In this document: one piece after another, positions 48,109 to 58,585 of the stretch | Layout of the letters: each line of letters opens with the position of its first letter | Position numbering within the stretch: the stretch's first letter is position 1 | DNA from: Beta vulgaris subsp. vulgaris | Lineage: Eukaryota; Streptophyta; Magnoliopsida; Caryophyllales; Amaranthaceae | Length of the DNA: 64,000 nucleotides | Direction: 5' to 3' | NCBI RefSeq assembly: GCF_026745355.1 | Contig: NC_079205.1 | Coordinates: 34,051,637 to 34,115,636 of the forward strand | The notes under the pieces: generated by a model | What the model saw: only the letters and a program-made list of their open reading frames with translations | The model's database searches: none | Told to the model about the DNA's origin: nothing | Translations under genes and position numbers: made by a program

Positions 48109-48761
48109 GGGTGCGTTCTGTTCAACTTAAAAAATTAAGTTTCAGGTCCAATAAGTTCAGATAAGTTCAGATAAGTTCAGATAAGTTCAGATAAGTTCAG
48201 ATAAGTTGCAATAAGGTCTAATAAGTGCAATAAGTTCCAATAAGGTCTAATAAGGTCCAATAAGTTCCAATCAGGTGCAATAAGTTCCAATCAGGTGCAA
48301 TAAGTTCCAATCAGGTCTAATAAGGTTCAATAAGTTCCGATCAGGTCTAATAAGGTCCAATAAGGTCCAAATAATCAATGTTTAATAAACATTTGTATTA
48401 TTGTCCACTATTTTGTTATTCATAATTTCATATCACTATTAGCGGATTATGTTATTATTAGAATTATAATTAAAGTACCACAATGATTATATAGTATTAT
48501 ACTTGTATTAGTGTCTATTATTTTATTATTTATTTGTATTATGTCTATTATTTTATTATTTATTTGTATTATGTCTATTATTTTATTATTCATATTACTA
48601 TTAGCTGATTATGTTATTATTAGAATTTTTTATTAAAGTACCACAATGTATAGTATTATACTTGTATTATTGTCTATTATTTGATTATTCATATTGCTAT
48701 TGAATAATATTATAATCATGGTCAAATAATTAAGGTTAACAATAATAATAATAATAATTAC

Positions 48762-48801
<40 letters not shown>

Positions 48802-49479
48802 TACATAATAATAATTAAGGTTAACAATAATTATAATCATGGTCAAATAATTAAGGTTAACAATAATAATAATAATAATAATAATTACATAATAATAATT
48901 AAGGTTAACAATAATAATAATGATTATTAATTTTTTGATTTTCTACTAGTGTTTTATAAAATTAAAACAACACTATTAGATATATTAGTGATGAAAGTTA
49001 TGTATAGGCAAATATATAAATAGTAATTTTTTTGTTAAATTAATTATCATAAGAGATAATTAATAATCATTATTTTTAAAGGACGAATTATAATAATTAT
49101 TATTCCATAAAAAATTTTGAGGGGTAGTATTTACGTTAGTGGTAATATTTATGTTATTCATGGTCAATGTTTTTGTCTAATAAGGTCAAATAAGTTTCAA
49201 TCAGGTTCAATAAGGTCTAATAAGTTTCAATCAGGTCCAATAAGGTCTAATAAGTTTCAATCAGGGTCAATAAGTTCCAATAAGGTCCAATAAGGTCAAT
49301 CAGGTTCAATCAGGTCCAATAAGTTCCAATCAGGTTCAATCAGGTCCAATAAGTTGAATCAGGTGCAATCAGGTCCAATCAGGTTTAATAAGTTCCAATA
49401 AGTTCAGTTCAGGTTCAATAAGTTCAGTTCAGATAAGTTCCAATAAGTTCAGGTCCAATAAGTTGAATAGAACGCACCC
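48109..49479. mobile_element. PIF/Harbinger-like element B nested in element A
   Basis: Termini GGGTGCGTTCTGTTCAACTT and AGTTGAATAGAACGCACCC match as inverted repeats with one mismatch in 19. TAA flanks both sides (48106-48108 and 49480-49482). Its core (48360-49140) matches the core of A (49490-50330) nearly base for base for long stretches, apart from AAT microsatellites. Cleaner termini than A agree with later insertion. Confidence 0.87.
48739..48925. repeat. (AAT)n / (AATA) microsatellites
   Basis: Runs of AATAAT at 48739-48757, 48767-48800 and 48863-48884, with the phrase TAATTAAGGTTAACAATAA repeated between them. Confidence 0.85.
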
Positions 49480-51890
49480 TAATAAGGTCCAATAAGGTCC
49501 AAATAGTCAATGTTTAATAAACATTTGTATTATTGTCCATTATTTTGTTATTCATAATTTCATATCACTATTAGCTGATTATGTTATTATTAGAATTTTA
49601 ATTAAAGTACCACAATGATTATATAGTATTATACTTGTATTAGGGTCTATTATCTTATTATTTATTTGTATTATGTCTATTATTTTATTATTTATTTGTA
49701 TTATGTTTATTATTTTGTTATTCATATTACTATTAGTTGATTATGTTATTATTAGAATTTTTTATTAAAGTACCACAACGTATAGTATTATACTTGTATT
49801 ATTGTCTATTATTTGATTATTCATATTGCTATTCAATAATATTATAATCATGGTCAAATAATTAAGGTTAACAATAATAATAATTATTATAATTACAATA
49901 TTTTGCAATTCGTCTTTAAATAACTAGAGATAACATGTTTTCGTTACTAATAACAATGAAATATATAAATGTTATCAATTGATTCATTATCATCACTGGA
50001 GTATCTTTCTTCATCTTCTACATCATCCTCTTCAATCAATACGTTACTAATTTTTTATATGTGCCAATTTTAACTTGTTAGCAATAAATGTTAATTAACT
50101 TTTGATTTTGTACTAGTATTTTATAAAATCAAAACAAGACTATTAGATATATTAGTGGTGAAAGTTATGTATAGGCAAATATATAAATAGTAAATTTTTT
50201 TGTTAAATTAATTATCATAAGAGATAATTAATAATCATTATTTTTAAAGGACGAATTATAATAATTATTACTCCATAAAAATTTTGAGGGGTAGTATTTA
50301 CGTTAGTGGTAATATTTATGTTAATCGTGGTCAATGTTTTTGTCTAATAAGGTCAAATAAGTTTCAATCAGGTTCAATAAGGTCTAATAAGTTTCAATCA
50401 GATTCAATAAGGTCTAATAAGTTTCAATCAGGGCCAATAAGGTCTAATAAGTTTCAATAAGGTCAATAAGTTCCAATAAGGTCCAATAAGTTCCAATCAG
50501 GTTCAATCAAGTCCAATAAGTTGAATTAGGTCAATTCAGGTTTAATAAGTTCCAATAAGTTCAGTTCAGGTTCAATAAGTTCAGTTCAGATAAGGTCCAA
50601 TAAGTTCAGGGTCAATAAGTTGAATAAAATGCACCCTAAGTCTTATATAGTTAGTCACGTTGTTCTATGTTAATAATATCAAGGACGTAGCATTGAAATA
50701 TTTCCTTATTCAATTAGGTCCCAATTTCATAAGCGAAGCGTTTAAATAGTCAGCGAACATTCTTCGTCACACGGTACGTACACGTACCAGTTCAATTGCA
50801 TATGCTAGTATCATGTTAAGTTATGAATTCTTTCATTGGAACCTAGAATCATGATATGGAACGATTGTATGATTGTGATTGTTGAGAGTGTTTGGTAGCA
50901 TGAAATGGATCGGAAATCGATACGTATTTCCTGAGTATATGACTTGTGAATTGGATTGCGTTGTTATTTAAATGCGTAATTTTATTGTAGCATAAGCATG
51001 AAAAGCATTGGATTTGTATCCTTTGGTCTATGTTGTAACAAGGATGTTACAAGAATTAAAGAATTGAGTATTGTATCTACGAAAGAACAATAAATGATTA
51101 TATGTTTAATTTGGTGTGAATGAACAATACTAAGAAAGGATTTTGGCAATAAACTTGTAGTTGGATTCCCTACAAGTAATGAACAATGGGGGGAGTGTGG
51201 GACTTGTTCTACACTCTTACATAGGCCTACTGCGACGCCAGTAATGTCCTTATGATTTTGGAACTCAAGTAGGCGAAAGGTTCCGTACGATCTTGGGGGT
51301 ATGCATACTAAGGTGATGGATGTGGGATGGAATAAAACCATATTTGCATTTCATCTAATGGACCAAGTTCTCTATTAAGGATTAAGTAGCCCGTATGATT
51401 CTAGTAAGATGATGGTGCCCGTTCGCCGCCAACTAAATAAAAAGTAATGAATGTAATACTATTGTAGTATCATGTCTAAGAACGATTCTTATTGTTTTGT
51501 TTATGCTTAGTATGTTATCTCAATGTTTTACTATGTACTCAGCATAGCTGATTGTTTGTTATTGTGTTGTTTGTTGACCTGTGATGAACCATTGATGCTA
51601 CAATGGGGAGCAGACTAGGTGTGCTGGTGTTGCTGCATGAGATTGAGCATACGGAGGATATTTTTTAGTCTTTAAACCTTATGATTTACTAAGTTATGGT
51701 TTAAATAAAAAGGGGTCGTTGATGATTCTCGAGTTGTAGTTACATCTTTATTTCTGCTGCAGTTTAGTTTTCATAATAACGATTTGAGTTAAATGTTTCT
51801 TTTCAATAAAGCTTGCGTTTCACAGCAACGGTAACACTCTTAAAGTCGATGCGACGTAGTTTAAACGTATATGGATTTTGGGGTGTTATA

Positions 51891-52257
51891 AAACTAGTTG
51901 TCTGAGCCAGAAGTTCCTATTTTCAAAGATGTTTTAAAAGGATTTTTAAAATGGGTAGTATGGATAGGAGCATATAGATTAGTTTTACGTGCATTAAATC
52001 ATATGAATGATCTCATTTGTGATTTCTTTTCATGTCTTTTATTCGTATGTGTTGTTTAATTGATCGATTGAATTTGTGAAAGATTCTTGAAATCTTCAAA
52101 TATGAATAGATTAGGAGGATGTACAAGGATAGGTAAGTGTATAGTGGTTAGGAGGACTAGATTAACCTTGAGTTGGTATAAAAGATGTTTCAAAAATGGT
52201 GTTGAACTAAAACCTTATTTTAGGACAAAAATATTTAATTGGTTGAAATTATAGTTT

Positions 52258-52308
<51 letters not shown>

Positions 52309-52329
52309 TGTGTGTTGTGTGTTGTGTGT

Positions 52330-52367
<38 letters not shown>

Positions 52368-52707
52368 ATTATCTTATTAAATTAATTATTTAAACAAATA
52401 TTTGATAAATAATTTTATAAAATCCAAAATTCATTTTTGGGTAATAAAATCGGATTTTACATTTTAGTATGTAATTTTTGGATTTTTTTTATAAGTGTTT
52501 TTTAGAAAAATCGATTTCTTTTAAATAAAACTGAAAACTTTAAATATTTACAATATTTTGTTAAGTTTATAAAATCAAATCTTTATGAGATTTATATTGA
52601 GTTAGAAAGTATGGGATTTTAATTGATTTGGGAAGATTTAACAATCTCTTTAAAATCAAACAAAATTGATTTTAGGAAGGAATTTTTATAAATAAAGGAA
52701 AGAGTTT
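51891..52707 (+). other. Internal remnant after the LTR
   Basis: AT-rich, no domain recognised. It holds a GT microsatellite. The SIRE-type copia begins at about 52708. Confidence 0.4.
52259..52366. repeat. (GT)n microsatellite
   Basis: About 108 bp of GT repeats with a few GGT and TTG interruptions in the middle. Confidence 0.95.
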
Positions 52708-54038
52708 TGTTATTTCCCTAGGAACACTACAAGAGGGGGGGGGGGAGTGAATTGTAAATGTAGAAATAAACGTAACTTTTTGCGGAAATTAAAACTTAAA
52801 CGAATAAACAAGCTAGAGGAACACAAGGGATTTTAACACTGAAAAAAACAACCTGACCATTAGGGATTTTAAACTCAACTCTTTCACTAATTAGACCAAA
52901 CAACTTTGCTACAACCTAATTCTAACTCGAGCCAACACTTGAGTTCCTAAACTCAAGTTCCTGAGCCACTGTTCCCTTAACAGCAGTTCCTCTCAACTTC
53001 ACTCGAAGTTTTCTCACACTACAAGCTTCACTCAAAGCCTTCTCTCTTACAGAACTTCACTCAAAGTTCCCTTACCCCAAAAACCAAAATACAATTGATC
53101 GAAATAAGCTTAGTGGAATTAGAGTAAGAAGGCAAAGAACAAATGGCTATTATGAGAGAATGAAGGCACTGACACTTAATTAGTTAAACTCACTTAATTA
53201 CTTAGTCAGACACATTTTGGAACTCATTTAGACTTCAATATTTATAGTGATAATCACAAAGAACGTGGGAGTAAAACTCGATTTCATGTTAAGTCCATTA
53301 ACCCATGATGTTCCTTCCCCTAAGGAACACGTTTCTCATCATGTCCCATGATCCCATGATCTCAATTGAACGTGGAATATTTTAGCCACAACTCCTAAAG
53401 AATAGGAGTTCCTTGAGTTTATCCGAAAATCAGTTTATTAAAAACTTTTTATCTTAAAACTGAATTTTTAATCTTTAAGAAAATAATATCTTTTAACAAT
53501 CTTTTAAAACCGGATATTATTTTCTTATTTTCCGAAAAAAAAATCTTTTCCTAAAACAGATTTTCTTTTAAAACTGATTTATCATTAACTTTAGAATTAG
53601 ATAAACTAATTTCCTATAATTTAGGCATGACTTACTCAATTATATTTACCGTTATACTTTCACGCCTAAGTCTAGTTCCTTTATAATTAAGTTCCTTTAA
53701 CAATTCTTAGTATGCCACTTAGTTTGTTCCTTACGAAAGGAACAAACTCTCATTCTCAAATAACTGCCACTGTTCCTTACCATTCTTCCTTTGTTCCTTT
53801 ACATTGGAACTAGAAAATAAAACGCCTAGGTTTTATTCTTCTTGATCCAATGCTTGCTCCAGTATCAACATAGAAACTTCTTTACTTAGCCTTTGAAATC
53901 CTCTCTTGACTTCTTCTTGACTTCGTATTCTCCCAGTTCCTTTCATTGATACCTTAAACACCATACACTTAAATAACTCATTAGTTCACTACTTAGTTTG
54001 CCTTTGTTTCTTTGTCATATCAAAACTAGGGTTCAACA
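52708..54038 (-). repeat. 3' LTR of a SIRE-type copia
   Basis: On the - strand it begins TGTTGAACCCTAGTTTTGAT after a polypurine tract. It runs to a G/C run (CTCCCCCCCCCCCTCTTGTA) and ...AACA near 52708. About 1331 bp. The left border is chosen only from the TG and is uncertain by some bases. Confidence 0.65.
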
Positions 54039-54053
54039 ATTTCCCCCTTTTTG
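54039..54053 (-). other. Polypurine tract of the SIRE-type copia
   Basis: The - strand reads AAAAAGGGGGAAATT directly before the LTR, with TTGTCATCATC upstream. This is a typical SIRE polypurine tract context. Confidence 0.8.
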
Positions 54054-54440
54054 ATGATGACAACAAAGGTACAAACTAAGGAAATAACAAATAATATAAG
54101 TGAATGAAAATGAAAAAATAAAGAAGAAAATGAAAAATAAAACACAATTATAGTAGTAACTGAATTTTGATTTTTCATTTACCTTATCCTAATTTTTTAA
54201 AAATTTATTTATGTACAGTTTGTTCCTTAAATCCTTTCCCCCTTTGTCATCCTCAAAAAGAATAGACTCTCTATGGATTGATGAATTGAGTTAACACCTT
54301 AAGACCAATATACAAGCACCATTGGGTTGTTAAGTTAGAAATCAAAGAGTAAACTTGCTCAAACATCAATCACATAATACTAGCCATTCCAAGGAAGAAA
54401 TTATGCAAATCATTTAGAAACACAGACAATATAGCAAAAG

Positions 54441-56347
54441 TCATTGATTATATATAGCACTTGTTCCATAACAAAACAAAGAAAGAAAAGAAAAAAGGAT
54501 AAACAAAAGTGTGTTCCTTGAAAAGAAACAGGAACAACAACAACAAAAAAAAACTAAGAAAGGGAAGGGGAATGGTGTTCCTCTACAACCTTCTTCAACC
54601 ACATCCTCAACTTTTTCATCACCACCCATGATTGTGTCCAACTGTTCCTTCACTCCTCCAAAGCTACGGCCATAGAGTCCATCTTCTTTTGTTGCGCAAC
54701 CACGTATCACTCAGATCTTCATAAGACTCATCATTTCAGTTTTGCATCCAAAGTCCAATGAAGATGATTATAAAATTTTATCATATGTTGGCAGGAAGCA
54801 ACATCATTAACCCAGTAATGTCATCCGGAGTTCCTGTTCCTTACCCTTGGAACTGAGGCAGATGGTGGATTTTGTGAAGGAACTGGAGGGGTTGATGGAA
54901 GGCTCATCTGTTCCGGAATGGAAACAGAAGGTGAAGGGTGATAAATGGAGGAAGAAATGGTGGTGGTGGTGGAAGAGTTGTGGAGGTGGAAGCAAAAGGA
55001 TTTGGTCCTTTTATTTCATCCTTCAATGCTCAAAACTGGAAGGAACAGAGAAGGATGAAGGGAGAAATGGAGGTATTTTGTGAAAGGAACAGAGAGTTTG
55101 GGGATGTGGTGGAGTGGTTCCTTGAGAGTGGAGGGTTCCTGTTCCTCATATCCGAAAGGACTAAAGGGAGTCCTTGTTGGAAGGAACAGGAAACAGTGGA
55201 GCAATTTTAGACGATGCTCTTCTCACTCTCGAGGAACAGAATTTGGCTTGTGTGCAATGTGTTTGCGCCTCTTAGGTTTGGTTCCTCCGGCTTAGGAACA
55301 GGTTCTCCAAGATAACATCATTATTTTTCCTCTATGTAACCTTAGGATTTTCTTTTCTGAGGAACTGGAGCTATTCTCCTTGAATGAGAACCCTTCTTGG
55401 ACAGAAAGCCAAGTCCATTAGGGCTTCTCATTCAAGATGTTCCCTTGTTTGACTCCTATGTGGCCAACCAGTAAGTCTTACTTCAAAGTGATGAAGTAAG
55501 AAGTTATCAAGGCACCTACCCAATACACAATTATTTCAATACAGTGGGTTAAGATGTTGAATGAAGAGGAAGGGAAGTTGATTTGTATGTGGTGGTCAAG
55601 CAAAACATTAACACATATCCAAGAGACCCACTTCATTCCTCTTTTCAGTTCGAGGAATGAGTGCTCTCCATACCAAGTTAATAAGACTTTGTGAAGGGGA
55701 GAGAGTAGGTTATGGTTTAATTTTTTTGGCAGCGTTCCTCCAAAATATTCTAAATTTTGTCTTGAGGAAAATTCGGAAAAGAAACAGTTTCCTTTTTATA
55801 ATACAAATCAGTTCCTTTGCAAGGAACTTCCCAACTTTGCCAAGTGGCTTGATTAAACCTTATTTTCTTTCCTCTAACCTCAGTTGTGCAATCCATTAAT
55901 TTAAAAATTTGCACAAAATCTCCATAGCTAGAGGAACAAGGCATTATTAAAGGCGAATTCAAACAAGAATTCCATGCCTGTTCCTTTAGAATGGAGTTAA
56001 TTCATGAAATTCAACTTTATTGCCCATTCTAAATCGACGACAAAAACCCAACATACCTAGATTCACTTCGTTCACCCTTTTCTTGGAAGATGAAGAAACA
56101 GTTCCTTTGGAAGGAACAGGCGTATTCTTCTTCTTCCCCCTGAGTTGTTCCGGGGTTTCTTCTTCATCATCTTCCCCAATTAATTTTCTTCTACGCATGC
56201 TCCTTCTGGAGATTCTAATTGTTGTTCTTATGGGGTTTTCTTGAATTTGTCGGTTTCAAGGGTTTTGGTAGGTGAAGAGAATTTTCCATTTTTGAAGGTG
56301 TTGTTTTTGGATGTTGGAAAAGGAGAGTTTCTTGAAGTTTTTGCCAT
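54441..56347 (-). pseudogene. Extra (envelope-like) reading frame of the SIRE-type copia, decayed
   Basis: SIRE elements carry an additional frame between RNase H and the 3' LTR. Here the - strand has a start MAKTSRNSPFPTSKN at 56347. After a shift follow acidic and basic blocks MRRRKLIGEDDEEE and SSSSKKRVNEVNLG (56198-55990), then fragments to 54441. The frame shifts and stops several times. I see no clear signal peptide. The N-terminal part is Ser/Lys-rich and the place in the element is right, but the domain itself is assigned by position rather than by strong motifs. Confidence 0.5.
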
Positions 56348-56913
56348 GATTTGAGAGAGTTTGGAGGTTTTTATGGAGTTAAGAGGTGTGATAGATTTTC
56401 GGCTATGGTGAAGATGAAAGGTTGGAGGAACACGGTTTCTTAATGGTGAATTGAAGAGGAGTTTTGCATGTAATAGTATTATTACACGCGGGAAAAAAAA
56501 TAAAGCAAATAAAAATAAAAAGAAAACGAAAAGATGATAAATAAGAATCAAGATTTAATTAAACTGTTCCCTTATTTTGGGATTTTTCGGATTTTTCGGA
56601 TTTTTATGAATTTTAATTTTTGAAAGAAAATAAATGCTAAGGAACTTGTGCTATAGGAACAACTAATGCTACATATCAATGTCCTTCATATCATGCATGT
56701 TTCTTACCTTAGGAACAGTAAGGGGAGTATTATGTGACATTTGTGAGTTGTTTAATTTCTTTGAATTCATGTTTATGTTTTGAACATTCCAATTTGCAAT
56801 GGTCTTAGGCAATTAAACACAATTATTTTTAGCACACAAAGTCACTCAAATTGATTCAAACATGGGGGAATGACATAGGAACAATCACTTAATTTTTATT
56901 AACCCATCAAGCC

Positions 56914-58494
56914 TTAATTTTTCATATCTACCCTTTGCAAAGGCTTAGTTAGAATATCAGCAATCTGATTCTCAGTTTGACAAAACTCAAGTTTAATCAA
57001 ACCTTTTTCAACATTTTCTCTTAAAAAGTGATGTCTGATATGTATATGCTTTACTCTAGAATGATGCACTGGATCTTTAGTAACTATAGCACTTGTATTG
57101 TCACAATAAATAGGAACACATTCAAAGTTTATTCCATAGTCACTAAGTTGTTGTTTTATCCAAAGCATTTGAGAGCAACATGCAGCAGTGCTACATATTC
57201 TGCTTCAGCAGTGGATAAAGCAACTGTGTTTTGTTTCTTGGTACTCCAAGAAACTAAACTATGACCAAGGAATTGTGCCATACCTGAGGTGCTTTTCCTA
57301 TTTACAAGATCTCCAGCATAATCTGCATCTGCATATCCTTTTAGTTCGAATGTATCACTTCTTGGATAGTAGAGTCCAAGATCATCTGTTCCTTTAAGAT
57401 ATCTAAGAATTCTCTTCACAGCAGTAGGTGAGACTCCTTTGGATTTGCTTGAAATCTAGCACACAAACCAACACTGAAAGCTATGTCTGGACGACTAGCA
57501 GTTAGATTCCTCTATATTTTGTTTGATCAACACTTGTTCCTATGGAGTCTTCATCTAATCTAGTTGAAGTTCCCATAGGAGTGTGATTTATCTTTGAATT
57601 TTCGAGGCCATATTTCTTTAATAGTTCCTTTATGTATTTTTGTTGGTGAACAATTTATCCTTTTCAGTTTGTTTGATTTGTAGTCCAAGAAAGAAATTTA
57701 ACTCACCCATCATACTCATTTCAAATTCATTGCTCATGAGACTTGAGAATTCTTTGCACAATGTTTCATTAGTAGCTCCGAATATGATGTCATCAACATA
57801 TATTTGAACAAGCAAAATCAGTTCCTTTAGATTTTAGGAACAAGGTTTTATCAACCTTTCCTCTTTTTAATATTGTTTTCTAAAAGGAACTTTGATAATC
57901 TCTCATACCATGATCTAGGTGCTTGTTTTAACCCATAAAGAGCTTTATCAAGCTTGTAGACATGATTTGGGAGATTATTATTTTCAAAGCAGGGGTTGTT
58001 CAACATATACATCTTCGTTTAGATAGCCATTTAAAAATGCACACTTAACATCCATTTGATATAATTTAAATCCCATGTAAGCAGCAAATGCAATTAAAAT
58101 TCTAATGGCTTCTAATCTAGCTACAGGAGCAAAGGTTTCTTCATAATCATTCCTTCTTGTTGATTATAACCTTTTACTACAAGTCTAGCTTTGTTCTTAC
58201 AATGGTTCCATATTCATCTAGTTTGTTTCTAAACACCCATTTTAAGCCAATTACTTTTTGTTGTTTAGATGAAGGAACTAGATGCCATACCTTGTTTCTT
58301 TCAAACTCATTTAATTCAGCTTGCATTGCAGTAATCCAATCAGAGTCAGTTAAGGCTTCTTCATGATTTCTTGGTTCCATCATTGATAGGAACGCATGAA
58401 ATGCACAAAAGTTCCTTAACTGAGATCTAGTTTGCGTACCTTTGGATATGTCGCTGATTATGAGTTCCATGGATGTGACTTTTGTTGTCTCCAA
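56914..58494 (-). pseudogene. SIRE-type copia reverse transcriptase and RNase H, broken
   Basis: From 58494 down: the RT start with NHEEALTDSDWITAMQ and WVFRNK (58380-58210), a region coding the GLKQ-like zone in other frames, the catalytic YVDDIIFGAT (57800-57770), NFFLGLQIKQ (57700-57670), then RNase H with MKRILRYLKGT, DADYAGD (about 57340-57320), LSTAEAEY (about 57205), DNTSAI (57100), and HIRHHFLREN with IADILTKPL (57040-56930). Frameshifts occur near 58180, 57830, 57640, 57430 and 57170. Gag, protease and integrase are missing because the gypsy at 58586 cuts the element. The motifs fit the SIRE/Maximus clade. Confidence 0.88.
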
Positions 58495-58585
58495 GATTTT
58501 GGTTGAAACTCTCTTATAGGAACATGTTGTTCCTCATGAGTTCCTTGAGTAGATGAGGAACTCTGATCAATTGTTCCTCTATTAG
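58495..58585 (-). other. SIRE hinge up to the gypsy insertion
   Basis: GTTCC/GGAAC words occur six times in these 91 bases. The bases before 58586 read ATTAG, the left copy of a possible duplication whose partner is outside the window. Confidence 0.5.

Larger units (their letters stand above)
47917..50636. mobile_element. PIF/Harbinger-like element A with decamer arrays, host of a nested copy
   Basis: Termini GGGTGCGTTGTGTTCAAC and GTTGAATAAAATGCACCC are inverted repeats with a few mismatches. TAA flanks both sides (47914-47916 and 50637-50639). Inside, both outer parts are arrays of about 10 bp units such as CAATAAGTTC, CAATCAGGTC and TAATAAGGTC. The AT-rich core (49500-50330) holds no transposase. 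A second copy of the family is inserted at 48109-49479. The excision-restored element would be about 1.35 kb. Confidence 0.85.
47206..51890 (+). repeat. Gypsy-type LTR enlarged by a nested DNA transposon
   Basis: It starts TGTAATACTCTG and ends TTTGGGGTGTTATA, matching the end pattern GGGGTGTTACA of the other gypsy LTRs here with one change. ATGTACTCAGC with a nearby TGATTGTTTG (51530-51560) and TTCTGCTGCAG (51753-51763) parallel the same zones in the LTRs at 8055 and 58586. Removing the inserted 2.7 kb leaves about 1.96 kb. Directly after it, TTGTCTGAGCC may be a decayed primer site. No matching duplication was found. Confidence 0.55.
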
